NCBI RefSeq assembly: GCF_954871325.1 | Contig: NC_088775.1 | Span: 12,253,561 to 12,317,560, forward strand | Direction of reading: 5' to 3' | DNA from: Gordionus sp. m RMFG-2023 | Taxonomy: Eukaryota; Nematomorpha; Gordioida; Chordodea; Parachordodidae | Length of the DNA stretch: 64,000 nucleotides | In this document: in pieces, positions 30,201 through 45,200 of the stretch | How the letters are laid out: the number at the start of each line of letters is the position of its first letter | How positions within the stretch are numbered: position 1 is the first letter of the stretch | Program-made: the position numbers and the translations under genes | Notes under the pieces: generated by a model | Databases searched by the model: none | What the model saw: only the letters and a program-made list of their open reading frames with translations | What the model was told of the DNA's origin: nothing

Positions 30201-33200
30201 CGCGTAAAAAGATAAATTGTACCTAAACTTCTGACTTCCCGTAGCTCCAACATATTTCTCCAATTTCGGAATTATCTGATTTAAAAAAATTAATTAAAAA
30301 TTATAGCACACAAATATAAGTTGATATCATATTTTTGTATATACTTCATTAGTTATGTAGTCCGTGCGAGCGTCTAAAAATATGGGGAACATTAAGTCGT
30401 TTACATCGTTTTCGCAATTGTCAAGACTCATGAAGCTGATAAATCATATTATTTTATTTATTTTAAAAGGTACAATTAGTGTTGTTAAAACAGCTAGATT
30501 TGAGCCGATTTATAAAAACGGCTAACTCAATATTTTAGCAATATTGCCTAAGCTTCGAGATTTCGCTAAGATGTCCAAACCTTTGTGCCATTTATGAATA
30601 AAATCTATAAGCTTGCGTAATATTTTTTTGGAAAAAACATTGAAATAGCCGTATCTTTTTTTAAAGTATTTTCTATGTAGAAAAATTACCAGTGATCTAA
30701 AAGTTACTTTTAAGAAAAATGTAACGCTGTTACTCTTACTAAAAACCTTATTTCATAGGGCGTTTCTGCAAAGCGTTGTTCTAAAACCCGATCTAGCTAC
30801 AAATTATTTAGAAAATGAGGTAAATCTATAATTTATTTAAAATAAATATTACTTAATCCTCGAGATTTCGCATATGGCAGAAGGATTTAGGCCGTCTTCA
30901 AATTTCGAGGCTTATGTAATATTCATTTCGGCTAAGATCCTGATTTCGTCATTTTATAAATTTCGACAACACTATTACAGAACTGGCAATCACAATATAT
31001 AAGTATTTTTTTTCAATGGATGTGATAGCGGAAATTGATAGGAGGGAACTTTAATCGAAACCTATTTTCCTAAAGGAACCTGTACCCGTACCAGGTCGAG
31101 AAGTCATTTGTGACTGAAAATGTCTAACGAAACAATTTTAAATTCCTGAACCCTTTTTGGGTTCATATCCGTTTTTTTTTTCAAATCAAATTTAAAATAT
31201 AAAAACGCGAGTTACAAATGATAAGGTTTAATTTGAATATAATTACTTTAGGAGTTTAGATAAAAGGATAAGCGAGGTTTTAAAAAGACGTTTCAATGAC
31301 ACTGATGAATCGAATCCGTTGATACCTGCATAAAATAATTATACATATTTTTAGAAATTTTAAGATGAATTAACATTTATTATTTTTATAAAATTATTAT
31401 TAATATAAGGCGGGGAACGCCATCCTTTTTTTTCGCATAAGTTTAGGATGTGAGCCGAACACTAGCGTGAGTATTTTTTATACTAAAATCAATCAGGTAA
31501 AACCAGAAAGAAAAAGAGGGATAAGGATATTCCATTAGTATTATGATTAGTGTTGTTAAAATGCTCGATTTTGCGAATTTTAAATTAAGATTTTAGCCAA
31601 AATAATATTGCGCACGCCTCGAGATTCGTTAATAGATGTCTAAATCTTTCTGTCATCTATGCAAAATCTCCAAGCTCGCGGTAATATTTTTTGCCGAAAT
31701 ATTGGATCAGCCGTTTATAAAAAATTGAGACACTAATTTTTGGAATTATTAATATTCTTAACTAGTTACTGTTACAAGTTGGATCCTTATAAAGGGTATA
31801 TAGAAATCTTTCTGCCATATGAGCAAGGTATCCAAGCTAAGCCTGTGGTAATATTTTTTTGCTAAAATATTGATAGTGTTGTCAACTAGTTACAGTTACA
31901 AGTTACACTCTTATAAAGGGCATATAGCTGGCTAATTTTTATTAACAAAAATGTAACTAGTTACTTTAATACAGCAACCTAGATATTATTAATGTGTTTG
32001 ATAAAATAAACTTAGAAGCTTGATGTGAGATGTGAAAACCGATGATAGATAAGAATCGTAATCAGTATTCTGCGAATTGTTGCGAGTATTCTTTCAATAT
32101 ACAATGTATGATAATTAATTGTATATATAAAAACATTTTTTTAGGGGACATTTATTTTTTCATTATAAAAAAACTGTACAGCTAAACCTTACAATTTTAA
32201 TGCAATAGCATCTGTCAATCACTGACTGCATTCATAATGGGATCCGATCCTACACGATTTAAAAGCTGATTGATTTTTAAAATCTGTATGAAATCAATTC
32301 TTCTTTATTTAAAAGCGATAATTCTTCGATTTGTATCATGAACGGAATTGAAGATAAAATTAATTTTAAAAATTTAAACATATTTAAAAATCAATCAGCC
32401 GTTAAATCGTGCTGTATCAGAGTCTATGAATGTAACCTTATTCGGAATCTTTCGATTTTAAATGAGATGCCAATTTTTAAATTCCTTTTTAATAAAATCT
32501 CATTTTACCGGATTCTAGCATGTGAAGAGTACCTATCCTGATTTCCAAAAACTTTGTCGTGGAACAACTAACTAAAGTCCCCGATAAATTTTGTTAAATT
32601 CGGAGGTTAGGTATACTCTTCATTTTGGTAAAATTATAAACTCTGTCTTGTTCTTCTAATTTCACTATATTAAAAAAATAAGATTAAAATTATTTATAGA
32701 ACTATATAAGCGTAACCAAAATAATAATTGCTGAACCTTAATCTTTATAGAATTTTAATTCTTTAATTTAAAGAAAACCTATCCTGTTGTTTCTTTCAAT
32801 AAATTTTTTTTATAAAAAAAGGGAATATTTTTAAAGTGGCGCACTTCTTTGCAAGGTGAATCAGCGATATAGGGTGGAAAACTTTCTATAGAAAGGGAGT
32901 TCCATTTGTCAAGACAAAAGCTTAGGGTCACAGATAGCAGCGACGATACCAAAGCCTGAGATTTATCGCTTTGAGGGTACGCGTTGCTGTTCCCGCCTTT
33001 ATAGTATCGGTTCTTTTTGGTGCCGTCTTTTGGTTGAAGTAGACAATATTTGATGAGATTTTCCGAGCTTAGGCTTGCCAATTGACAATTCACGTAGTAT
33101 ACCGTGTTAGTGAGGTATCGTTCTTTCGGAGCTTTTTTGACTTGCGGAAGGTTGTGGGTAATACTTTGAGCATTGTTCAGCGATTCGCTTTCGCTACTTT

Positions 33201-36200
33201 GTTGTAAAAGGCTTGGGAGGGAGGGGGACGTGGTGTGCGAGATATTGCGAATGCAAATCTTCTCGGCTATAGATCTTATGGCTTGATCATAATATATGTG
33301 AAAATTCGGGGGGTTCGGAAAGGGGTGAGACGATCTGACATGCTGGGCTTCTATGGTTATAAAGTTTTGGTATATTTCCCGCCTATAAAATATTAGAATA
33401 CAAATATATGATAAAATAAAACGTTATTTATAATTTGGCATATTAATATATAATGAGGAGAGTGAAGGGGGGGGGGGGGGGTTATTGCTAAGGTGGGAGA
33501 TGGGTGAGTGTTTAGAAATTGAGAGATTTTGATGTAAGATGTGATATATTCATAATTTTAAATATTAACTTCTTTTTTTTAATTAATATGAAGTAGTGTT
33601 TGAAGAAAATATTCCAATTTAAATCGTAATTTACTTTATCGCGTAGTGCAACATTTTGATAAGGTTCAAAAGAAGATGTATAAATTTCTTGTAAGTTTTG
33701 CAATTTCGTAATCTTTCTTTGTCAAACTATAAAAAAAACAATATAGTATATTTATTTTAAAACAAAAATTGATACGAACTATAAAAAAGGGGATCGAGAA
33801 GTAAAAGCTTAAGAAATTGGATAGGCAGATTTCTCTCAAAATCTGCTGACGAAGGTAGAATCCTTCGTAGTGATCATCTGTAATCGAAGGATTTTTTATG
33901 CATGAAAATAACAAAAGATTTACATATAAAATGGCAATTGATTGGGTAAAATTTGATCAAAAACCTTTCTTCTTTAAAAAAAAAATTTAAACTCTTTGCT
34001 CCAAAAATTTTTTAAAAAGAAGGAAATTTTTTTTAAAGAAAAAATATTTCAAATTGAAAGAGATACATTTATTTATATACTTGTTTTTCGTCTTTGAGTT
34101 CGTCCAAATTGATAATCAATTTACACATGAAACTGTCAATTAAGAACATATGTTTAAGCATTGGCAAATGACACATGACTTGTTCTGAAGCGTGTACCAA
34201 TTCGAAAAAACACTTCATTTTTTCCCCCCAGATAAAAAAAAAAAAAAATTAGTTAAGGTTTAGGTTATATGAGATTTTATAATATACAAGGTTTAAAACT
34301 ATCTTTAAAAACAAAATGTCATTTTTTTGAAATAATTTTAATTTGTCAAAGAAGTTTCGATTAAATACATCTTTTTTTTATAACCCCCTATATACAACGC
34401 TGTATTTTTTTCTTATTAAATTTTTGTTATATCTTTCTTTCCTTCCTTCCGAAATAACGAAAAGTAAAAAAATATATATTTAAATGTAGGGTTTAGGTAA
34501 AGATAGGAAATTTCACTAATTGACAATTGTTAAGTATAATTTATTTTATTCGTTAAAAGTGAAATTGCCACCTTTTCCGTATAAATAAATCTAGGATGAT
34601 CACTGATTGATCTAAGACTTGGACGCATAAGTTTATGAGCTCTCTAATTTAGAAGAAGCATATAATTTAAATTATAATAAAGGTTGTGAGTGTTATTTTT
34701 AAAAAATCTGATAGCTTACTTGATATGACAAGACGTTGATCATGAAACTTAAATAATCTTCTAGATATTTGTGATTACGCACTATTTTCGCCAACATAAT
34801 GTTACATTTCAAAAGAGATATTCCTTGTTTGGACATATAGCACTTTTTGGGGTATTATTTTGGGGTGATTTTTTGGGTTCAAATAAATATATATTATGTA
34901 TTAATAAAAATATTTTTATATACAATCTTTAGAATAATCCCAGTTATATCATGTATCATTATTTTTCTTTCATTCTTTCTTTTTTTTCTTTACTTTCTTT
35001 GTCTTATAATAGTATTTATGAATATATATATACAAACCTTAACCCAAGAGAGATAGGGAGAGCTTTTGATATCTAGCCTATTGGCCCAGCGTAACAAAGT
35101 CATGAAATATCCTTTTCCGCCTTCGTACTCGAGATTATCAGACTTTTCGTAGTAAGAAACTAGAATATCGTTTTTATCATCTTGCTCCGTTAGTATCGAT
35201 TGAGATTGTTTGAACTTCGATGTTTCGTGGGGCATGTTTGCTATTTTAGCGATCATTTCCTTTGAGGGTGGTAAATTTCCCAGCACTCTCCAAAGAAGGG
35301 TCATCATATATTCGAGATCGCAAGCGATCTAGGGAAAAGAATATAAGGAGAATTACATCTTTGATGTTAAAATGCCTTTATATAACGAATAATATGTTTA
35401 GTCGAATTATGTGCAAATATAATCCAGGAGTTTTAAACTTGAACTAAAAACATAATGGTTCATGTTGAGGACATTTTTTTAAAAAAAGGTTCTTGTTCTA
35501 GTTTTTTTAAAAAGAAAAAATTGAGGGTTTCCAACCTTTGGTTCTTTTATTTGACGCGGTCCCAGTGGGTTCTCAATCCCAAACATTTAATATAAATATT
35601 TTTATACTCCTCGCGAATACTATTAAGTTTCAAAAATTATTTTCTTTTAAAGGTGTAAAATGATATAATTTCACGTTTGAAATGAAGCTTGATAAAATGC
35701 TATATAAATTATTTGAAACTTCCGTTAGAACATTTTCTTATACAAATGATTTCCGGTTTCGGTTCCTAGCTATTTAAAAGAAAGGAGTTCTGGTTTTGGT
35801 GTCAAACTCTAGAACTGAACCATCTGGAAATATTATAACAGGAATATTTATATCAATCACCTTATAAAATAGAAAAGATTGTTTCGTGTCGTTCCCTTCC
35901 TTGTATATTATATCGTAATGCGCACCGATATCCAGCAGCTTAACAAAGGAACAGTAAAACGCGTTATAATCCAGGGCGGTAACCAAGAATTTTGCTGCTA
36001 GAGAATCCAATTTAGGCTGCCCATTTATGTCATAAACTTCGTGACTCTGGAGCGTGAAGTATCTAGGATCTGTTGTTTCTAAGTGTTATTGGGGGGGGGG
36101 GGGGGGTAAAAATGAGATTAGTTCCCTCCATCTTTTAAATGTTTTCGTCAAAAACATTATTAAAAATCATTTTTTTAAAAAATATTTTCGAATTGCTACA

Positions 36201-39200
36201 ATAGTAAAAGTTAACAGCCTTGTTCGTAGCCTAAAAAATGATGTTAAAAGAATCAATGTATTCCTCTTTTGGGTTCGGTCACTTGTATTGGTTAAGATCA
36301 AAAGTATCGACAGATATATTTTGCTCTCAACGATATTATATAATGATCTTACCTTCTTTGATACCCAACAGTGCCTTGTGATTTTCCAATCTTTCTTGAA
36401 GCTCTTTATCGAATAAAAAAATGGAAGCAATCTCGGTTCGAACCTCACGTATATTCATAAGCATTTTGATCTATAAACACATGCAAAAATAAAATTATTA
36501 ATTAAATTCCTTGTCCCCCCCCCCTTTTTTAAAATAAAGATTTAAATTTTTATAAACTTGATTCATTAAATATTCCGGCATTTGGTAGAAATTATACATG
36601 AGATATTCGAATATAAGACAAATTCGCGTTATGAGTATGATATGGACTGGTTTACTAAATTGTGTTAGGTAAAAAAAACATTTTTTAAATAATTTTATAA
36701 TAAAATATAATTATTAAAATATAATAAATTATTGTCACTAATTTCTAAGGGAACAGTGAGGAAGGGGAAATTCGGACACCATATTATTTTGATATTACAT
36801 TTATTTATTTTCAAAAGATAAATAATTATATAGCTACAAAACTAAAAATAATAATGAATTTTTAAAGATAATAAAATATTTATCAATCAATATGAAACCC
36901 CGGGTCTGAATTGTGTTGACTAAGGTCTATTATCAAATCACGGACGGCAGAAAATATTATTCCCTTATCGGAAAGCGTGGGTAAGGCATGGAACAAATAC
37001 ATTAAAAAGAGTAGATTGGCAATATTTATATCTTCTTGCAAGGTTTTTTCGTCAAATTCGATATCAGTAAAGCTAACAATCATTTGAATTCGGGCCAGGA
37101 AGGATTGCCAACAATTGATTATAAGACTTTTGAAAAAATTTTCCTCACTTTCTGGAGACTGATCAATTTTTTTGTAAAAGGAAATGAGAGTACAGAACGT
37201 GGGAGCCAAATAATAAGAGGGTAAGAGGAGAGGCCAAGACGTGATCGTGTTTTGGGCTTCGGACCATTCTACACCCCACGAGGATAAATATTCCACCTTT
37301 GAATATAAAATTGATTTTCAAAATATTTATTTATTTGGAGATTTAATTGTAAAAAGAACATAATTAAAAATAAATAAATAAATAAAATATTTTTTTTATG
37401 GTTATGATTGCAACATTAATTGATATCAGATTAGATTTACATATTGTAAATAGATTTACCAGAGACCTGCAGAGGTACCATTTGTATGGCCGGCCCGGCT
37501 CGGATTTTTTTTCAAAATTATTTTCAGCCCGGCCCGGGTTTTTTTTTAAAAAATTTCAGGCACGGCCTGGATTTTTTTTAAATATGTTTTTTTTATTTTT
37601 ATAGCTAATAATGGCGATTTCAAATATTTGATTTTAAAACATAAGGCCCGGCCCGAATATTTTTCAGGTCCGGCCCGGCCCGTGTACCCAGGCTGGGCCG
37701 GGCTTAGGGCCGGGCCTGCAGGTCTCTGAGATATACGTTGCTAGGTTCATTGGGGGATGCTGCGTTTGAAAAATATATTACAACACACGATCTTTAAAAA
37801 ATTTATCGCTTATGGTTTTATGGCCCTCAAAATTGCTTAAAATGAAATATATTTCTCGAATTTTCGCTAGGATAATAGAGGCCGAAGGGGAGATTGGTTT
37901 TTTTGTCTTCCTCGAATGGTATATGATAACTACACAGAAGGCAACGATAAAAAAATTTAATTTCTTTTATTTAATTTAATTTATTAACAAATATATATCT
38001 ATCTATTTGACATATTTCTATCCTATATATACATTTTTTATATTATAGTTATTTACATATACAAAAATTTAAGAAAATAAAGAATTTATTTTAAGGTTAA
38101 AGAAAAAGAATTTATTTTAAGGTTTTTATTTTTACATATAACAAAGTAAAAAAAGAAAAAATAACGAATTAAGAAAATAAAATTTTGTTTATTTTCATTT
38201 ATTTTTTTAATATTTTTAGTTAATCTGGACTTCTTTTCATTCTCTTTGTTATTACCTAGAAGTAATATAAGTTTTTTTGAGATTTTGGCTCTACCTTTTT
38301 TATTTATTTTTGATAATATGATCTTTTTATAAGGCGAAGATGTAAATATTTCAGATTTTTTCCTTCATTTGTTGTCTATATTTATCACAATTTCAGGAAG
38401 TGGTTATATATTCTCAATATCAAATAAATTATCTTGTTTCAGTGTAGATTTATTTTTTAGCCTATACAGAGACATTATTGATTAATATAAGTTACCACCA
38501 TCCGCAATATATAATATGGATGAAAGTGGGTTAACAACTGTTCAAAATCCTAGTAAAATAATAGCTCAGAGAGGTCAAAAGCAAGTTGCAGCTATGACAT
38601 CTGCTGAGAGAGGAACCCTTTTAACATTAGCTCTCGCTATTAATGCTGTAGGAAATACCATCCCGCCAATGTTTATTTTCCCAAGGAAAAAATTCTTTGA
38701 TCATTTTATAAGAGATAGACCTAATGGTTGTATAGGTTGCTCAAATGGGTCAGGTTGGATGCAAGAAGCAGAATTTATGGATTACTTAGAACACTTCGCT
38801 GATCATGTGAGGCCACTACCTGAAAGGCCTTTTTATTGCTTCTAGACAATCATCCAATCTCTTGGTGCCATAGATTTTTGCTTAAAATCTGGTATTATCT
38901 TACTCTCCTTACCTCCACACACCACTCATAAAATGCAACCCCTTGACATGTGCTTTTTGGGCCATTAAAAAAATATTATAATAACTCTGTAGGCTACTGG
39001 ATGCGCAGCAATCCAAATAAATTATTTAGTATTTATGACATTCCAAAAATAGCAAGAGATATATTACCTCTAGCCCTAACTATTAAAAATATTATTAAAT
39101 CATTTGAGCTAACAGGCATATATCCTTATAATTCTGATATATTTGAAGAAATTGATTATTTACCCATAATTTTTAAAGACAATAGTCAGACATCAATCGA

Positions 39201-42200
39201 AATATCAACATCAGAACCCCCTGTAAATTTAGAAAATAATACCTTACTGGCCTCATAGCCACAAGAGGCTACAACTTCTCTAAATTATAATGATATAAGT
39301 CAATACAAACAAGATAATTTATTTGATATTGAGAATATATATCCACTTCCCGAAATTGTGAGAAATATAGATAACAAAAGAAGGAAAAAATCTGAAATAT
39401 TTACATCTTCGCCTTATAAAAAGATCCTATTAACAAAAATAAATAAAAAAAAGTAGAGCCAAAATCTCAAAAAAACTTATATTACCTCTGGGTAATAACA
39501 AAGAGGATGAAAAGAAGTCCAGATTAACTAAAAATATTAAAAAAAATAAATGAAAATATTTGCATTTTATGTCACAAAAAATATTAAAAAAATTATGAAA
39601 AGGAAGATTGGTACCAATGCATGGGTTGTATTGGATGGGCACAAGGAAGTTGTGCCAAATTTGATAATTTTTTTATGTGCAATAAATGTAATTAAATACT
39701 TATCTTTCACTATGTTTATGATTAAAAAAAAATTTTTTTTACAATTTTCTTTTTACAATTTTTTTTTCTCCAAAATAAATTTCCTAAATTTTGCTAAAAT
39801 TTTCTTTATATAGTTATTGATTATGAATTACCAATAAAATCAAATGTGTTATAGTCTCTAGTCTTACTGGATTACTGATTTAAAAATTTTAAATTTATTT
39901 AGACCTCTATTTCATGAGTATCCCAACTATCACAATGTGTGTTCCAACGTACACAGAGTCTGTCATGGTTAGGACAAAAAAAAATTTTTTTTAATTCAAT
40001 TTCCTAAAAAAATATAATCATCATAAAATATATATTAATTATTTCAAATAGCCTATACTTTTGAGATTCAGAAGATGTTTTAATTATTCAGATTAGTCTA
40101 TTAATATTACAATTATTAAGGTTTGAACGAAAAATGTCCCAACCATCCCAGGTCTCCCCCATCCGAACGAAGAAAAAATCAAAGCTATTACAAACATGCC
40201 AGAACCGACATCAAAAGAGGAATTAGCAACATTTTTAGGCATGGCTAGTTATTACAGAAAATTTTTGTGTAACTTGCAGATTCAGCAGATCCGTTATATA
40301 AAATAGTCAACAAAGAAAAATGGGTATGGGAAGATGCACATCAGAAGAGTTTTCATAATTAATGTTGATTAGTAGTCCGCCAACTCTAAATTCTTACAAC
40401 CCTAATTTACCAAAGGAATTGCAACTGGCGCTTCGAAAAAAGGTTTAGGTGCCATATTATTTCACATTGAAGGTGACGGTAAAGAGAAACCTACATTTGT
40501 GTCAAGAACTTTGTTGAAAGCAGAAACAAATTATACGAATACTGAAAGAGATGCATTATCTATAATATACGCGGTGAAGAAATTTCAAGAATACTTAATT
40601 GGGACAAAATTACTATAATTAAAGATCATAAACCACTCATATATATATTTTCAGAAGCACTAAAAGAAAATACTTCCATATCGATGCGTTTACAAAAGTA
40701 GAATTTGGCGATGGTAACTCACGATTATACAATAATGCATCGGGGATTGCTTATCGAGATTACCATAGACAAATGCAGAAAACATGATAAAAAATATAGA
40801 TAGTGAAAAACTTGATAAATTATGGGATATACCAATAAATTTCAAAAGAATAGTTAAAATTGTCCTAGTTTGTAAGATATTTCTTTGTTCATATGAATAT
40901 TTTTATAATATCAATCATTAGTGATTGACATTTTATGATTATATTTTTTTTGTAAAATGAATATTCATTCATTATTAATTTTTCGCTTTATTTTTAATTT
41001 GATGAAATTAATAAAATAAAAATATTTTTGAAGTCTTTTATTAATTTTATATTTAGTGTCTTTTCTTATTAATTTAATATTTAGTATTAAAGTCTTTTCT
41101 TATTAATTTAATATTTAGTTATAAGTTGAGTCTTGTTTCTTTTTACGAATTTTATGAAATAAGTTGTTTTTTTCGTACAAATTGAAAGTACTTTAATTAT
41201 TGAAAGCAAGTTTAAGTTTATTATAATTTGTTACTTACTAATTTTTGTTAGTGTTAACCGTATTCCCAGGATCCGAAATCCAGGATTAATAAAAGGTAAA
41301 AACCAAAATTTTTTTTTATAAATATTTTAAATTTTTGGAACACAACGCAAGTACTATCCATAAATATTTTTGATTAATTAGTTTTAAAATTTGGTAGGAT
41401 AAAATTCTAGATTAATTAGGTTGTATAAAGTAAAAGCAAATTTTTTTAATATTTTGAAAATTTTTTTTAACACGGCAAATATACAGTAATATAAATTTTT
41501 AAGATAATGAGATGGGCTTTATGCTTAATTTTGACGTTGAGCCTAGCCTGTTTAATAAATTTCCGGAGTATCTGAGTATTATTTATCAAATGTTATATAA
41601 AAGTGATAAAATTGATTTAAATAATTCGTTAGTGACAATATTATTATTATTGGTCCTAATATATGGATTATTTATTTTAGTAAAATTTTTACTAAAGAAA
41701 TGTATTGATTTGAAAAAAGGTACTGTGGTGTCAGATAATTTTTATATTCAAGAATGTGTGGAGAGATCAGTGGTGGTCCTCCAAGAATTAAAAGAAATTA
41801 AAGAATCAAAGAGGTATATAGTGATATATATAAATTGATTAATATGAGGTGATAAAAAACAATTTGGTGATAAAATTGTTTCAAATGGAAAAAGTTTTTT
41901 ACCAAAAACTGTTGGGGAAATGATTTGTAATCGGTGTGGTTACAAAGGTCATTATTCCAAAAATTACATTGTAAAAGAAGAGAATTTTAAAATGGGTTTC
42001 CCATTACAAAAATCTAATGTAGAAAATTTAAACGTGAGGAAAATTTCAGGCCTAGATATAAATAAAGTTGATTCATTGCAATCAAATCAGGATGGGTCTC
42101 GTTTATGTTTTAAGTGTAAAAAAACGGGACATATAGCTATAAATTGTGACTTACACTGACTATATGATAGCAAATGTAATCATATAGCAGTTAAAATACC

Positions 42201-45200
42201 GCGAAATAAAAATTGTATGCTTAATTATAGTTATAATCTGAATAAAAAAGTTTATTATGATTTTAAATGGGAAAAATATCCTAGGGGTATTATAAAATAT
42301 CCAAATTAAAAGGATGTTAAAAATTTTAAGTGGGAAAAATATCCTAGGGATATTATAAAAAAATATAGCAATATTAATATAGAACCACTAAATTCCGAGT
42401 TGAATTTATGTTCAGATGTGAATTCTAATGAAACTGATGTTTCAGATGGAATAAATATTGATCAGTCAATTAAAACACATGAGATTTTAATGACTGAGAG
42501 ATTAGTTGAACCGTCCTTGTCCGAGAGTTACCGTAGGAATTGACTCGAGGGACATTGACATGTTGTTCGACACTGGTGCAAGCATTTTTATAATGTCTTG
42601 TGAAAATTTTTATAAATATTGGCCTAATGGCTTGATTATAAAGGAAAATATGTGTTTAAAACAATTCGATGATTCGAAAATTTAAGTTTTGGGTAAAACT
42701 CAATGGGATGCCGTTTTCCCTGATACTACCATAAGTTTAGATTTATGGATAGTAAAAAAAAAAGGTGGAAACTATTATGGGGTGGGATTGAATTACAACA
42801 ATTGGATCCTATAATAATTATTGGAATTTTTTTATTATCGATAGCGAATGGGCTAAAGATAATACTGAAAGAAAATTAATCGCCTATAGCATCCGAAATG
42901 AACTTCAAAAAAGAGAGATGTCTAAATTATTGAATGATGTCGTTAATAATAATTTTATTGAATATCCCAAAAAGGTAAGAGTAGAATCAAATAACTCTAA
43001 TATAAATATTGAAATTGATAAAAGTCAATTGATAAATTGTGAAACCATTGAATTAAATAAAATTAATAGTGCTATACCTATTTTAGTTAAAAAATTTAAT
43101 ATAATTTTTGAAGAAAAGTTAGGACGTTTAAATGATTATCAAGTAGATGTTAACTTAAAGAGGGTTTTCACCCATCTTTTTGGTTTGCCGTAGAGTTCCT
43201 TTTGAGTGGAAAAAGGAAATTAATGAAGGATTAGATCAATGGGTTAAAGATGGCATCATTATTCCAATTGATTAGTGAGTGGGCCACCCCATTAGTTCCT
43301 GTTAAAAAATCAAACGGAAAGTTAAGGCTATGTGCTGATTTCCGTGTAACCCTAAATAGATGGGTAGTGGAGGTAAAGTATCCATTGCTAATAATTGAGG
43401 AAATTTTGGCCAATTTAAAAGGTGCCAAATTTTTTTCCATAGTTGATTTTTCTTCTGCTTATTTGCAATTACCTTTGAAAGAAAAAATTCAAAAATTGTT
43501 TACAATAACGACTCCTAAAGGTTTATTTGCCTTTTGCAGGTTACCATATGGATTAAGTGTGTCAGAGCCGATATTTCAGCGTACTATGGCATCAGTTTTC
43601 CAAGGCCTTGAAGGAGTTTATTACTATATGGATGATGTGTTGGTTACTGGTATAACACCAGAAAAACATAATCAACGTTTGGAAGAGGTTTTCAAGCGAA
43701 TTCGTGATAAAGGTCTAAGGGCCAGTAAAGAAAAAAGTGTCCTAGGAGTAACAGAAGTTACCTACTTAAGACATCAAATAAAAGGAATGGAGGTGAAACC
43801 TCTTGAGAAAAATCTAAAAATATAACAAATATGAATCCGCCAAACAATAAAGCGGAGTTGCAATCATTTTTGGGTATGATAAATTATTATCATCGTTTTG
43901 TGGAGAATTTTGCAAAAGTGGCATCTCCATTGTATGACTTATTAAAAAAGGGTGTTCATTTTAAGTGAAAAATTAAACAACAAAAAGCCTTTTAAATTTT
44001 AAAAGAAAAAATTGGTGAGGAACCGATTTTAGTTTGTTTTAACAATGATTTAGAAATAATATTAGCTGTTGATGCATCTAACAAAGGTGTCGGTGGTGCG
44101 TTATTATATTTAATAGAAGGTTTAGAGAGGCCCATTATATTTTTCTCGCGAGTTTTTCGTGAGGTGGAGACCCGGTATTCTGTTATTGAACAGGAGGCTT
44201 TAGCGGTCATTTTTGGTTTAACCAAGTGTAGGGAATATCTTATTGGGAAAAAATTTGTGATTTTTCCCGATCACAAGCCGTTAATCCATCTATTTAAGAA
44301 GGATAATAGAGTTAATGCTATCGCCCCGGCTACAACGTTGGTTGTTGTTGGTGGGCAACGTGGAAATTAGATATCGTCGAGGCAAAGAAAATTGTTTGCC
44401 AGATATTTTATCTAGGTTGGGATCCAGTGAAGAAGATCTTGACTTTAACAAAAATATAACAGTGAATAAAGAAAAAGCATTGATTTGTCCTTTATCACAT
44501 ATGTTAAAGGGTGGTCCTACTAATTGGGAGGACCTTAAATTCAATACTTTAAAAGATAAAGAATTGAATCGATTCAAATTATTTTTAACCGGGAAAAACC
44601 CCTAGAGGAATAATTGTAAATTGTATAAAAAAATTGATAAAATGACTGTTTATGATGATAAAAAGGAAAGATTTGTGGATAAATAATTATAATATGTTAT
44701 ATTATTTATTAAAATAACGGTCATAAAGTGTATACCACGGATGATAAAATGACTATTTTTATTGTTTATAAAAAAAAAAAGATTTGAAAGGGATAAATAC
44801 AATATGTTTTATTAAAATAACGGTCATTGATAAAAGAGGAAAAACTAAGTTTTGTATTTGTTTATGGGACAAAAGGGGGGGGGGAAGATTTGAAATGGAT
44901 AAATAATTACAATATGTCATATTATTTATTTGTATAGAAAAAGTGTTTTTGAGATTAAAATTAATAATATTTTTTTAACCATGTTTGAAATTGATAAATA
45001 AGTATAATATGTTAAAGTATTTATTTGGGCATAAAAGGTGTTAATTTAAAATAAAATTAATTAATATTTTATTTTCTTTTGAAAATATTCTGTTAATTTA
45101 AATAAAATTTTTCTATCATATTATTAATTAATTAATTAATGGAAACGCAATCACAACTGATAAGCTTTAAAAACCATTTTGTCCAAATAACTATCATTCC

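Larger units (their letters stand above)
31326..32011. other. Intron 22 with repeat copies
   Basis: Holds one copy of the palindromic hAT-like MITE family (31548-31740) and a short duplicated motif (see separate entries). No coding sequence. Confidence 0.5.

Noticed and set aside
32338-32541. 67-codon plus-strand frame
   Set aside because: Falls inside an inverted repeat and has no codon pattern or similarity suggesting a gene.
32600-32680. Candidate exon reading [16 protein letters not shown]
   Set aside because: Good acceptor and donor, but its incoming phase clashes with exon 21, and exon 22 at 32012-32090 bridges the gap with human similarity.
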